A stretch of 64,000 nucleotides of DNA from NCBI GenBank assembly GCA_918026815.1, contig CAKJVC010000012.1:744001-808000 (forward strand). Reading direction: 5' to 3'. Positions 1 through 11,094 of this stretch are shown in pieces; position 1 is the stretch's first letter, and every line of letters begins with the position of its first letter. Under the pieces are notes generated by a model. The model ran no database searches and was not told the origin of the DNA. It saw only the letters and a list, made by a program, of their open reading frames with translations. Source of the stretch: Chalara sp. BL73 (lineage: Eukaryota > Ascomycota > Leotiomycetes > Helotiales). The translations under genes and the position numbers were made by a program.

Positions 1-403
1 TCAACGTCTCCTTTTGAAATATAGGCTGGGAGCCTGGCATTGCCATATCGAACAAAGCGACGCGTGTATTCGGCGCATCGTTTGTCGTTGAGGCGGCAGC
101 AGAGAACAACTTCCGCGGTGTATTCAATTGCGCGTGAATCTCTATCCCGACTGTCAACTCCCATTTCTCTAACGAAGGATTTCTCTTTGGCTTCTTCTTC
201 AATTGGGCTTTCCGCAACTTTGCCTCATCTTTCAATTGTTTACGGAACGGGGTCGTGGGATTGGGATTGGGATCTGCAGACCCGGCATCTGTGTGTAGTG
301 TCCGTCCTGCGTAACATCTCTGACCAGAGATCCGCCCGGAAGCGTGTGAGCTCAGGCATCCAGTAGTAGAGAGCCTTCCCTCCAATAGATATTTTCGTAG
401 CAT
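1..403 (-). CDS. PET112: Mitochondrial aspartyl/glutamyl-tRNA amidotransferase subunit B, 5' part (truncated by window edge)
   Basis: Subunit B of the GatCAB-type amidotransferase, which converts Glu-tRNA(Gln) to Gln-tRNA(Gln) in mitochondria. Only the first 134 residues lie in the window; the gene runs off the left edge with an open frame. The start ATG (401-403 on the complement) opens an Arg/Ser-rich stretch (residues about 1-45) suited to a mitochondrial presequence, followed by a Lys-rich linker. The GatB signature WELTVGIEIHAQLNT is at residues 81-95, then KLFSAA and VALFDMAMPGSQP. No intron is seen in this part. It is transcribed away from the DUF6594 gene, with about 1 kb between the two starts. 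Family assignment rests on the visible signature and is firm; the C-terminal tRNA-binding part cannot be judged. Confidence 0.93.
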   Translation of the reverse strand, partial: MLRKYLLEGRLSTTGCLSSHASGRISGQRCYAGRTLHTDAGSADPNPNPTTPFRKQLKDEAKLRKAQLKKKPKRNPSLEKWELTVGIEIHAQLNTPRKLFSAAASTTNDAPNTRVALFDMAMPGSQPIFQKETL

Positions 404-1438
404 GGGTGTCGGGATCCGCATGCTGCACGTCAAAAGAAGAAAAACTTGTCAAGTGCTGGGTCCTGAGATCATCAGGCAGTCAAGCTTGTGATTAAGCCCA
501 GATGGCGGCCAGGCTTCAATCAAATAAAGCGCGACAGTATGCGACGTACCCGATTCGTGGAGCCTTGGTCAACGGGATGGATATGACTCTCTGATGCATG
601 AAGACAGAAGGATTCTCGCTGGTGAACGGCTTCGGGTTGGGCAGGTGTGGCTGGCGGAATGTGTTAATGTTGTATTGGCCGCGGCGAGAAAAAAAAAAGA
701 GGGCAAGGCGACTTTGCTGATGACGACCTGTCGAGTAGAATGGTGGCACGTCACCTAGGTAGATTAGATAGGGTAAGGCGAGAGCAGGATTGGAGGGCGA
801 GAGGGGGCATACGTTGAGTCGTTTGTAATGAGATAATTCTGTTTAGCCATCAGCATCAACTACAATTGCAGTGATTAGGTATCAACGAGAAGGGTCTCTT
901 GAAAATGGTGATCAGGTTAAGCTCCCCGCTGCTAGTGATTCAACCTAATTAATACCCGTGCATTCTAAGCCGAACCGAAGGTGCGCAAACAGGCCTGGCT
1001 GAGCTTAGCGGACCAGCCCGTTCAAAACCCCAGAGACCCGGAAATAAGCTGACCGCACAGACAGCCTGACACACACACACACGCACACACACTTACACTT
1101 ACTCACACCACACCCCTCCCCCCCTCCAAGACCAAAATAAATCTTGAAACAGGGCTGGAACAAGGGAGGGAATGTGAGAAGGGGCCATCTGGAGAGGAGG
1201 TATACTCACCCATATAGTGCTTTTCAACATCAACATCTCTTCGCTGTCGCTACTTTGATCACTATCATGTCAATCAACAGTTTCTAGCTGGGTCATCCCT
1301 TGCATTCTCAACACCTCACCGCTAAATTTAAATCCGCTGGCACGGATCTATCAATATCAAGGTTCGCCCTGCCATAACGCGTCTGATATAGTTCAGCTTT
1401 CGTGGCTTGGAGCGGTGCTGACCTTATCCAGGACTAAT
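404..1438. promoter_or_regulatory. Divergent intergenic region with CA repeat
   Basis: About 1.0 kb between the divergent starts of PET112 (-) and the DUF6594 gene (+). It holds a short CA repeat (about 1068-1092) followed by a C-rich tract (about 1110-1127). No convincing coding exon or tRNA was seen. It presumably carries both promoters; no specific element could be recognised. Confidence 0.5.
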
Positions 1439-3568
1439 ATGACGACGAGATACAGCAATCCAACAGTTGAAAGCATTCTCGAGGACTCTGAGAATGATAT
1501 AGAGCAAGAAAAGGAACTAGCAGAAAGCGAGGACGATAGGCTCAACGACTTCTCTTATCGTCAGGCAAACACAGGAGAAGTGACGACTGGACCCGTGAAT
1601 GTGAATGCGGGCAGAGCAATGGACAAAACGAAGAGATCTCACAAGTCTGGCACCGGACGCAGACGTCATTCGAGGAGGGAAGAACGGAACACTAGTACTA
1701 CCAAATATGCTGGAATGCCTGGAAGAGAAGATGCCGCTCGAACCCGCCAACCACGGATACAATCATACAGAAACCCAAGCCCGGCATCGTCGTCGTCATC
1801 GGGAGAAGAGGGGTTCAATGATGAAAGGCTAGCATCGCAAGCAAGATCAAAATTAACATCTCCATCTATTATATCGACCCTGACATCTTTAACGACATCA
1901 ACAAATAACTCGGGTGGGTCAAGCGGAAGCAACTCGACCATCACTCAAGCCTCCATCAACAAACCTAGCGCAAAGAGCATTGGAGCGCGGCCAGAAATCC
2001 CTGAAACACCAATGTCTCCTGCTGTTCCAGACCCACCAGATGTCTTTGCCTATCTAGAGACTGAGTCTACCTTAACCTTACCCGTGGCAAATGAAGATGA
2101 CAGTGAAGGTGAGAGTGGGAGTGGCAGTCATGGTGATGACGATGGCGATAGTTCTAGCGATAGTGCCAGTGAGGAGGAAGGGGAAGTACATGAGGCTGAG
2201 GAGGATTCTGAGGAGGATAATGAACAAGAGGATGAGGAAGACGAACATAACAATACCCAATGGGCACCTCCGGAACGACTAGCAATTCTACCATCACCTA
2301 CATCACTCGACCATGTTGGGTCATCCTCGTCAACGGCTTCTAGTTTTCATGGCTCTGACCATTTTTCTGAAACACATGCCGAGAATGACGATACGGATCG
2401 ATCGACTTCTCCCGAGAACTCAGTGAGAGATGGGTCTGACCACGAGGAAGGGCTAGACGTACCGCCCTCTCCTGCATCCGATAAGGTGGCGTCTCAGATG
2501 GCCGCTGCACAGGAACGACAGAATCTTTATTCCAATACATCCCAATGCTTCGGAACTCCAAATATGCCCCGTGGCAATACGGTGTATCCATATGTGCCCG
2601 CGAATTCACCCCTAAATCCCCGGTATCAACAGCATATCAAACAAAGAAGCCTACCACGGGCGGAGAAATTGCCTGTCACCGGCTATGAGCTACTTGCCTC
2701 AAGATTATCTCACGCAAACGCACCATCAGAAGAACCAAAGATCAAGCCTATGTACCGCAAGTTCGAGGCACTGAACCACAGACTATTATTGCACCTCCAA
2801 GACGAGATCAGTGAACTTGAAGAACAGCTTCATCGTCTCGACAACGCCGACACACAATCACGACGTGCAGGACTCTCAGGAAGCGTCGTTCCAGCGAGCC
2901 GTCGAGCTGCCCAAGCTGCCGGCGGGGAGTTGCAGTGGCATAAAACCGATATTCTGGGACGTATAGGATTCAAGTTGAACCAATATAGTATGTTGCCCCA
3001 CTCCCACCTCTTATCCATCACTCAGTATGAACTAACAATGGCAGACCAAGCACTAAGTGCCTTCAACGCGACACAGGCTCTGAATCCACCGGACCCATCG
3101 GACATTGATCACTATCGCGAGTATTTACACACGGAACACCCCATTGCGGAAGCAGAAACGCACTTCTTAGACCCAACCGACGATCTCGTGTCTGTCTGCT
3201 CCGAGACTGTGCGACCCTACGTGCCTTCGTTCAATCCAGACACTCAGACTTCAGCATCCAGTTCAGTGGCTTTTGAGCACGGCGAACAAAACGAACTCAC
3301 GAGACGAAGATCGGAGGATCATGATAATCCTGGTTTATCGGGTCTTGCTCTCGCGATTGCTGTAGCGGTACTAGTACCTATTCTTACGTTCAACGTGATA
3401 CCAAACTTTATTGGGAGAATCACTGTTGCGGGCTTGGTTGCAGGTGGTGTAGTTTTCACATTGATTCAGTCGAGGGCTGTGAGAGGGAGCATTCTAGGCC
3501 GAGAGGGTTTAATATGTGGTGGGATTTATGGAGGTGTGATGATCGTTCTCGCAGGAATTATTGGATAA
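1439..3568 (+). CDS. DUF6594-type multi-pass membrane protein with long acidic, Ser-rich N-terminal region
   Basis: Two exons, 1439-2987 and 3045-3568, giving 690 residues. The intron (2988-3044, 57 nt) starts GTATGT, has the branch site ACTAAC at 3031-3036 and ends GCAG. It is a multiple of three and has no stop, so an unspliced reading also stays open; splicing restores the smooth sequence KLNQYNQALSAFN. Residues 1-430 look disordered: Arg/Ser-rich, then a strongly acidic Asp/Glu/Ser tract near residues 219-272. From about residue 437 comes the DUF6594-like part (YRKFEALNHRLLLHLQDEI, a coiled segment), and the last 75 residues hold about three hydrophobic helices. This architecture is common in filamentous ascomycetes; its role is unknown. 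An in-frame GTG lies upstream at 1415, but the ATG at 1439 is the natural start. Confidence 0.8.
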   Translation: MTTRYSNPTVESILEDSENDIEQEKELAESEDDRLNDFSYRQANTGEVTTGPVNVNAGRAMDKTKRSHKSGTGRRRHSRREERNTSTTKYAGMPGREDAARTRQPRIQSYRNPSPASSSSSGEEGFNDERLASQARSKLTSPSIISTLTSLTTSTNNSGGSSGSNSTITQASINKPSAKSIGARPEIPETPMSPAVPDPPDVFAYLETESTLTLPVANEDDSEGESGSGSHGDDDGDSSSDSASEEEGEVHEAEEDSEEDNEQEDEEDEHNNTQWAPPERLAILPSPTSLDHVGSSSSTASSFHGSDHFSETHAENDDTDRSTSPENSVRDGSDHEEGLDVPPSPASDKVASQMAAAQERQNLYSNTSQCFGTPNMPRGNTVYPYVPANSPLNPRYQQHIKQRSLPRAEKLPVTGYELLASRLSHANAPSEEPKIKPMYRKFEALNHRLLLHLQDEISELEEQLHRLDNADTQSRRAGLSGSVVPASRRAAQAAGGELQWHKTDILGRIGFKLNQYSMLPHSHLLSITQYELTMADQALSAFNATQALNPPDPSDIDHYREYLHTEHPIAEAETHFLDPTDDLVSVCSETVRPYVPSFNPDTQTSASSSVAFEHGEQNELTRRRSEDHDNPGLSGLALAIAVAVLVPILTFNVIPNFIGRITVAGLVAGGVVFTLIQSRAVRGSILGREGLICGGIYGGVMIVLAGIIG

Positions 3569-4304
3569 GAACAAATTTGTTATTGATACCGACGGCGTTG
3601 GTATCCGGGGTAACTGAATTTGGCATTGGGGAGATTGACATTTTTGGGCAGGACAAGGAAGGTTTGGGAGAGGCGTTCGGGATGCACAGTACCGAGATAC
3701 CCTTTTGGAATTTTGTGTCTTTGGATTGGATCTGGAATCGGATTTTGAGATTGGAATTAGCATGTTTTTCACGCGCTTATACCTTCATTACCCTTGCAAA
3801 GGGGTGCTGTACAACAATCAGCATTATTTCCTTTCCTCATGTTTAGCGCGTTGGATACCTTCTTGTTTTGTGATAGTCTAGGCAGAATGAGATAATGGCA
3901 CATGGGTTATCTTGAATCAAATTTGAATGCCATCAAAACTGTGAAAACGTGGGTCTTCTTGATATATCGGCCTATATCACTTGGAGCGGGTCAGAAGGCC
4001 TACAACCTGCAGAGTCCACCTCAGGGGCTGGCGCTCACAAGCGGGAAATAAGCGGGAGGCCATTTGGTAGATAACATGCAGGCTGTATACATCGCAAGTC
4101 CGTGGCTCTCCTTTTAGGACGGAGTAGAAAAGAGGGCATTATTCATCTAAAATCATATATGCCTGTACAATCTGGACAGCATACAAATTTCATGATGTGC
4201 CTCTGTGAAATCTTCTCCCTGGGCATGCCGTAACTTATTTCATATTCATTGGATCCAAGCTGGCAATGAGTACTTATCTAGTGCACCCGTCCAAGCATGA
4301 TCCA
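3569..4304. other. Convergent intergenic region
   Basis: About 735 bp between the 3' ends of the DUF6594 gene (+) and TSR4 (-). It should hold both 3' UTRs. No coding exon, repeat or RNA gene was recognised. Confidence 0.5.
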
Positions 4305-5606
4305 TCACCGCTTCCCCCCAAGCTCCTCCCATTGCACGCCAGTCCATTCCTCTAAATACCCCATGCCAACATCCACGCCGCGTTGCTGACAATCCCTCTC
4401 ACAAACCCCAACTATGATCGTCCCCCAGTCCATACCATCAAATCCTATCTCGTCACGCTCTAGCTCCAGGATCGCATGCGGCGTCAATTGTACCTCAAAC
4501 ACCCGTCCCGAACCGCAATTTCCACACCGCGGGATGCCGCTTCCTCCAACCTTCACCTTCTCATTCCCCTTCCCGCCACCCAGCAACTTCCCCACCGTGT
4601 CGTGCTTCGAATACAGCAAAGGCGTTCCCCGGAACTCATATCTTAGTACCTGATCTGGATTTTGTGATAACCGGTCTGCGAATTTCTGGAATGTGTGGTC
4701 GATGGTACTCTCGTAGACATCTTTGTCTTCTTTCTGGTTCTTGTTGGAGGAAGAGGACGGGTCGTCAAGATCCATGGTTTGGGCGGGGGCGGCGGGTAAG
4801 GTGATAGGGTCTAGTTCTTCGTAGTCGGGATCGAGATAATAGAGCGGGTATGCGGGTGGGAGGGAGGATTCTTCGGGCCAGGGTTCTGGCGGGCCAAAGA
4901 CTTGTGGTGTGGGTTTGCTGTTGAGGGACAGTGCTGAGGCGAACGTTTGTGGGAGGGAGGTTGAGGGCGATTGTGGTTCTGCGGTTGGTGAAGGAGGATC
5001 GGGCTTTGGAGATGAGAAGGGGTTTGCGGAAGTTGATGAAGAGGTAGAGAACGGATTTAAAGGTGCAGCGCTACTTGCTGTTGAGAATGGATTCGCTGAA
5101 GTTGAGCCAGAAAGTGGTTTTGTGCCAAATAATGATTCTCCGAGATGCATTACGGGTTTTGGTGGCTCTATATTTTCCTTGAACTTGGGTTCTTTTGCTT
5201 TATCTTTTATCACAGCTTCGCTGACCCGTATTCCTCGTAATGTACGAACACTGCCTTCTCTCCGTCTGCAAGTCTTCCGTCGACATGTCAAGATGTAAAG
5301 TCGTCTCTCATGGCCAAGGAAATCAGGAAGCTCAGCATTCAGTTGTAAGAGGAGAACCATTAAGTCATTACACACTTTGCATTTTGCAAGAGCGGCCGAC
5401 GGCGGACTCGAAGGGTCAATCCATGACTATGAGCAAAGTCAGTCAGATTATTCTATTCGGAAATTACATGCCTGGTATGTATGGGTACTTACTGGTCTCC
5501 CTCCTAAGTGGCTAATCTCATCATCCCTTGGTTCTTCAGTTGTATAACCAAGAAGTACATTGGTCACTGTGTAGCTCTCATCACCAGAGGACTCGCTGTC
5601 GGACAT
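4305..5606 (-). CDS. TSR4: PDCD2/TSR4 family protein, chaperone of ribosomal protein uS5
   Basis: Two exons on the minus strand, 5493-5606 (38 codons) and 4305-5426, giving 411 residues. The 66-nt intron (5427-5492) starts GTAAGT and ends ATAG. The joined N-terminus reads VLLGYTTEEP..ISHLGGRPSWIDP..ALAKCKVCNDLM, typical of the PDCD2/TSR4 family. A CxxC at residues 54-57 and a later Cys pair (LTCRRKTCRR) form the N-terminal zinc-binding part. A Pro/Ser-rich low-complexity linker follows. The C-terminal PDCD2_C domain has CGNCGSGRVFEVQLTPH and ends near VCERDC. In yeast Tsr4 is needed for 20S pre-rRNA processing and for loading of uS5. The start ATG encodes MSDSESSGDES. Convergent with the DUF6594 gene and upstream-linked to eIF3k on the same strand. 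Confidence 0.93.
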
Positions 5607-6207
5607 AATTGTCTTTGTGATTTCACTGTGTTGTACTCACTAAGAGGTTATCAACTTCATATATCCCCCCAAAAAGTTTATGGAAGAGGGGCAAGGCTGA
5701 AGAAATGTTTTATCGCGGTCGAAGTCGAACCAATCATAGTATATATCAGTGTTATGTAATCATGGTGGGGTTGATATTAGAAAGGCTACAGGTTTTTGGA
5801 GTCACATAGAGGCAACTGCTGGTAGATAAAATGGCGTGCAAAGTGTATATTGTCGAAAGCTAGACGAGGAGCTGCTGGAGAATGAGTCAAAGTTACAATC
5901 ATAAGTTCATATGGAATATTTGCGAGAATACTAGATATGAAGTATCAAACAGCTCTTCGTTGCCCTTAAGTGCTTCTGTATAGCTCACTTGCGTGGTTCG
6001 ATTTTGGCGTGATATCATTTATCTCTACTTCTCCTCATCACAACATGCCGTATAGAGAAGTTAAACCACTTCATGTACTCCTTCCAAGTAGAGCATCTTC
6101 TAATGCCTTTTGGAGTAGTGAGAGACTTCTAACTCCGTCCCTGAACGCCCCCAAACCAGCCGCCCATGCCATGCAAGTTTATTTTGTATGTTTCAATGAG
6201 TATTCCT
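5607..6207. other. Intergenic region between TSR4 and eIF3k
   Basis: About 600 bp between the 3' end of eIF3k and the TSR4 start, both on the minus strand, so it should contain the eIF3k terminator and the TSR4 promoter. Nothing else was recognised. Confidence 0.5.
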
Positions 6208-7157
6208 TCACGAAGCTTGCTCATAAGCTCTCCGGATAACTCTCGAAAATTGATCCATCTTCACATTCTCCCGTACAATCGTGCCTTTAGCCTCATTCTC
6301 CTTGTTCAATGGAATCTTCACAGTATTGTCTTGAATGTCCCATCCGCACACACCGCTGATAAATTTCTCGAACGATGCGCCTTGCATGCCCAACCATGAT
6401 TCTAACGCCGACCGCTCGATTTCCCGGACGGAGTGAGAGATGGTAAGCGCAATTCGAATACGAATGAGCTCTTCAAATCCTGCAACATCTGCGATTAGGT
6501 CGGCGTAGAGATCATCGCTGTCGAGGGTGCTCCAGAATTGGCTGTAAGAGGCTTGGCCGAGCAGGTTGTTGAGGACATTGAGTTTCTGGACAGCTTCTGA
6601 TAGAGGTGCATCACCGGCTGCTGGCAGTGAAGAGGACGCTGAGACTGGTGTAAGGATATGTGGTGGGAGGAGGTGCAGCGCTAATGAGAAATCGGGTGAT
6701 GGGAAGACAGTCAAGGACTTGACAAGGATGTTGGTGATGGTTTCATCTTTCGTGAGGTGAGGGTTGAACTGGTACCTGGAGAAGCGACACAGTCAGCATT
6801 CCATTATCTTATTGAGCTTGGTGCTAAATGAGACATGGAGTAATGTATGTCTTTCAGATAGAGCTAATAAACTCGCTTCAGGGCCGGGAGGGATTCATTC
6901 TCCATAGCCATTCAGGTAATAGGAAACGTAAAAATACGATCATCATCCGACATTCAATACTCATTATTGATATAAGGAGGTGCTTACAGCTTCAATAGTG
7001 CCAGGTTTGCGTAGCAGTCATAAGACTTAGATTCGCATTGCTCTGTCACATATTCTTGGAAGATGTTAGTCGTCTCAGGATTGTACCGGTCTAGTCCGTT
7101 GAGAATAGCATCAATATGATCTGGCCGGTCTGGCGCGTAATCGAATGGAACTCCCAT
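6208..7157 (-). CDS. Eukaryotic translation initiation factor 3 subunit K
   Basis: Two exons on the minus strand, 6988-7157 and 6208-6775, giving 245 residues. The intron (6776-6987) is 212 nt, far longer than most here, starts GTAAGC and ends CCAG. Splicing joins ..YANLALLKL to [11 protein letters not shown], the conserved eIF3k sequence. The N-terminus [19 protein letters not shown] and the block [16 protein letters not shown] are typical, and the C-terminal half has the CSN8/PSMD8-like winged-helix part with [18 protein letters not shown]. eIF3k is a non-essential subunit of the 40S-binding eIF3 complex, kept in filamentous fungi but absent from S. cerevisiae. The long intron appears to host a box C/D snoRNA (6847-6953). 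Confidence 0.94.
6847..6953 (-). ncRNA. Candidate intronic box C/D snoRNA, U44 (SNORD44)-like guide for 18S rRNA
   Basis: Lies in the eIF3k intron, on the sense strand of the host gene. Reading the minus strand 5' to 3': stem ATGTC (6953-6949), box C ATGATGA (6946-6940), an internal CTGA that could be box D' about 24 nt later, box D CTGA (6857-6854), closing stem GACAT (6851-6847). Directly before box D, with one nucleotide between, is TATTAGCTCTA, which is complementary over 11 nt to the conserved 18S rRNA stretch TAGAGCTAATA. The fifth base before box D faces the A in TAGA, the same geometry as vertebrate U44, which guides methylation of human 18S A166 (recalled, not looked up). Length about 107 nt is normal. 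A good C' box was not found. Confidence 0.75.
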
Positions 7158-7635
7158 CTTTGCGACCTGAGGAGGATCGATATGTAGGTTAACGTGGAAA
7201 GAAGTTGGTGAAATTCTCGTGTAGCTCTTAGGTGGGGAGGCATTGATATTTTAAGCGAGAAGCTAGTGACTAATCAACTACAGGATCAAGGTTGCGACGA
7301 ACATATAATTGAACAAGTCAATTCTGCAGTTGTCTTTGCAACTTCGGGCGATTTTTAGTTCACTGTGGAAGTGTCCTATTTCAATGTGAAGCCTACTGTG
7401 GATATTAAAATGCACTGTGCGATTCGGGCTGGTTCCCCAGCGAATAGGTCAACGTCAATCATAACTTTATAAAGCTTTACCCATCCAATGATTAAACCTT
7501 GTGGTGTTTACAACGTAAAAATGGCTATATAGGATGTCCACATGGTTCAGGAAGATACAGAGCCAATTTTGAACACTTGACTTGTTGGATCATGTTTCAC
7601 ACTCCTTCATAATTACACGCGAAAACATGCAAGTA
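7158..7635. other. Intergenic region upstream of eIF3k
   Basis: About 480 bp between the UTP22 stop and the eIF3k start, both minus strand. It should contain the UTP22 3' UTR and the eIF3k promoter. No further feature seen. Confidence 0.5.
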
Positions 7636-10600
7636 TTATCGCTGAACCTCGATGCGTGACACCAAGTCTCCTCCAAGTCTAGATATTTCCGCCAAAATTG
7701 CAGCTTTATCAAGCTCGATTATATCCTCGTTCGCATCCTTTGCAGCAACTGCTGGCCTAGTGGCGTAGGTGAGATTTACCTTGAATGGCCGAGGAGCTAA
7801 GTTTTGAGGATTCCATAGGCCTCCAATTGCCCGACCAGTTGTAGCACTGTGGAAAAATACAAGGCAGTTCGAAAATACCTTTTCCAACTCATCAACATAC
7901 CTCTGAACTGGCCGGTATCCTACCAGCTCATCTGCCTCAGATGAGCCAAGTTGAACCTCAAGATTTTTAAACTTTGATTTTCTTGGGTGCTTCTTCTCGC
8001 CAGCAAACTTGGATGATAGGTGAATGACGAAATCATAATCGGTAGTAGAGGATGCGAAGAGACAAGCGGGATTAAGATCAGTGCCTTGATCTTTGACCAG
8101 CTTGCACGCAGATCGAGCCAGGGCAGTCATACGTGCAGCTACCAGTTTGGACGGCCCCTTATCCGTGAACACGGTGCCCGTTGCATCATGATTTGAGCCA
8201 GCACAAATCACGGTTCTGTTCATGCCTGGATCGATTTTCCGCCAAGCTTCTAGACGTGTATTGAGGCCTTCCACTTCCTTGCTAGTCATCGTGCCAGTGA
8301 AATCAACAACCAGAGGTACTGACCGCCAGTCCCACCTGCTGATAAATAGCAACGTTCTTAAGAAACCAGTCATTGTCGAAGATGGAGCCCGCCAGGGATA
8401 CGGCTGTAGGAAAACTCGGGCAACTAACAGTTCAACAAGCTCTTCGGAAATATGATCTGATAGCATGTGGCGAGAGAACCATGTCTTAACCAGACGTATT
8501 GTAGGCGATAGAAGTGGAAATCGAGTGCAATGTGTTGAGATTGATTGGGAATGCAGGGGAAGTTGAATAAATATTCTCTTATACTCAGATAATGCCGAAA
8601 CCGCATCCTCCCTAATTCGATAATCGCTTGATTTGTCCTTTATATGCCGCTCTAATAGTGTCTGCTCCCGATCACTGTGAATTCGTAAACGGAAAGCCGC
8701 CCCAGACTGGTATATAATGTCGAGGAAAGCGCAATTAAGGAATGGCTGATCTTCATTTTCAAGGCCAAGACGAGTAGTCGTATCTTCATTGACCTCTTGA
8801 AGTAGGCTTCCAATCTTGAGCAAGAAGGCTATCTTTGTTCTTTGAATGGCAACCACATCATCTGGCCAGCGACCAGATCCCTCGAAGTGAATGAGAACAT
8901 CAGCAGGCTGCCTTAGTGGTCGACCTTCATTGAATGATGGTGCTTCCATAGACACGTATCTTAATTGAGGGCTAACAGGCGATAATTGCCTTAACTGTAA
9001 AGGTAAGCTTTCGAGTCCCCTGATTTCTTTTTCAAGAGAATTATACGCTTCTTTGAGCGCCTCGACTGATTTGGTGGCAGATGCACTTCCAGACAATAGG
9101 GTATCGAATCCTTGTCCCACAAACTGAAGAGCTTCGCTTATTTCTGTGCCAAAGTGCTGCTTCATTAGGTAAGAAAATATATCCCGGAAAATGGAGTAAG
9201 ATGAGCCTGGTGTCCAAACCAAACTCTCACGAATACTGCCATCTTTGAACCTCCTCAACTCTGCTTTTTCGCCCCAGAACTTCTGAAAATTGGCAGCCTT
9301 CTTCTTGTCCTCTGCAGATGGTCCATGATCGACGATTCGACTAATATTATTAGGGTCAAAGACAACTCCCACACCTATTGTAAGGTCCGGAGCCGCGACT
9401 CGACACGAGGATTTAATTGACCAAGTGGGTAGTTCAGGCATTTTTATATCGATGAGTTTGACCCTGTCCATCAAGCCTTCTCGTAATACCTCGAATATGC
9501 GATTGCTAAAAGCCATTGCTGGTGGGCAATGATCAGAGGATGCTGTTTGCTCCGATTGCGCAAGGATTGGTATCTTTGTAAAACAATCAAATCTCTGCAA
9601 TGGCTGCGCGGTTCGCAAAATAAAAGTCGATTCAAATGGATCAAAGTTCGATTCATTTAGCATTTCGATCGATATCCTAGCTTCCTCCCTTAGTAGGTCA
9701 TATGACCAGGAGCTCATCTTGTAGAGAATATTCTGGCCCCTGGAACCATCATAGAATATTGGGATATTAGACTTCCCAAGAACGATACCTGTCGCTTCAT
9801 ATAGCTGCGGCTTGTTGACCAGATTTGACTTCGCGAGGAACTGTAGAACGGCTTTGAACATCTGGTAGCTACTGTAGCCTGGTGATAATACACTCTGTCC
9901 TTTCGGTCCTCCTCCATCTAGGAGGAGGGCAGTCAGAGCAGTCCATTCAAAATTCCCGAAACCGCCGTTCGAAATAGAGCTTGTAAATCCTCTCTGCCGC
10001 AGCCATATCCTACCAAGAATACATGCATTAGTGTATCCACTCGCGTTTTTCGCCGCAATATGATTCAGCTGCAAGTATGCCTCCGCATTGCAATCAGATT
10101 TGATAGAGGCGTTATAAAAAGGTGAAGACATGGCGGAATTGGTCTCGGTCTCTGTCCCTGGTTTGACTCGGATTGAGTTCTTCGTAGGCTGCAACTTCGA
10201 GGCGGCAAATAATGTTTTTGGCGCTGCAGGAATTATATATACCTCTGTGTTAAGGCTTGAATCACTCATCCCTAATCACTAATAAGCAGGAATTTTATAC
10301 CATAAAGAGCGCTTCGCTTACCACCTTTTGGTCTAACCACCAGAACTGGGTGGAGACTATTCCCGTTCAAGAACCTGAACGTAAGATCGAATTCTTCCAT
10401 TGCAGAATCCTGAAGCCCAGCAGCTATACATGCCAGATAATATGCCCTTTTGTAAAAATAACGATAATTTAAAAAGTCTTTTTCCTGAAAGATCGACTGC
10501 GGCATCATCACAATCATATCTATCGATAGTACGCCATCAGTCTTGACCATAGTTTTGGAGGCATAACTCCCAATGATATTAATAGTCGAAGGCTTCGCAT

Positions 10601-11094
10601 ATGCGAGCTTATATGCGGTCTCTTTTTCCGGTTTTGGATCTGGAAATGGGACAGTAATTTTGTGCAATTTGGATAGTTTTTTAACAGCTTCCAGAACCTG
10701 CAAGAATGTCAGACATGTATTTGTTGAACAAAACTATTGCACGTACTGGAAGGCTCTCTCGGTCTTCAATTGATTGAATCAAGCTGTTCAATCGATGCAA
10801 GGCTTGATCAATCTTCACCATTCGTCTCTCATAGTTTGGCCGGACCTCAGCCAGCATCTCGTCGACCTGAAGCTTGAACATGCTTGATTTATAAACGCCC
10901 CCAGCGTATAAAGTACTATCATTAGAAACTTGTTCATGATTCGTTCTTGAGTGACTTTGTTTTCTTGCTGGCGCAGCTTCTGGCAAAATGTCGTCCGAGG
11001 TCAGCTCCTCGTTGTGCTCATCGTTGTCCGAGGTTTCGCTGGCAGATGCTGAATCATGATCTAGCTTTCGCCGTTTAGAAGATGAAGATGCCAT
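7636..11094 (-). CDS. UTP22: U3 snoRNP-associated protein UTP22 (Nrap family)
   Basis: Three exons on the minus strand: 10747-11094, 10322-10697 and 7636-10271, giving 1119 residues. The introns are 49 nt (10698-10746, GTACGT..GCAG) and 50 nt (10272-10321, GTAAGC..TTAG). The N-terminus MASSSSKRRKLDHD is Lys/Arg- then acid-rich, as expected for a nucleolar protein. The joined sequence has SLPVLEAVKKLSKLHKITVPFP and INIIGSYASKTMVK, matching the Nrap nucleotidyltransferase-like domain, and further Nrap domains follow to the C-terminus (for example LVKTWFSRHMLSDHISEELV and FNVNLTYATRP-type ends). UTP22 belongs to the UTP-C part of the small-subunit processome that matures 18S rRNA. The domains are normally catalytically dead. 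Length is close to the yeast protein (about 1.2 kaa). Confidence 0.93.
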
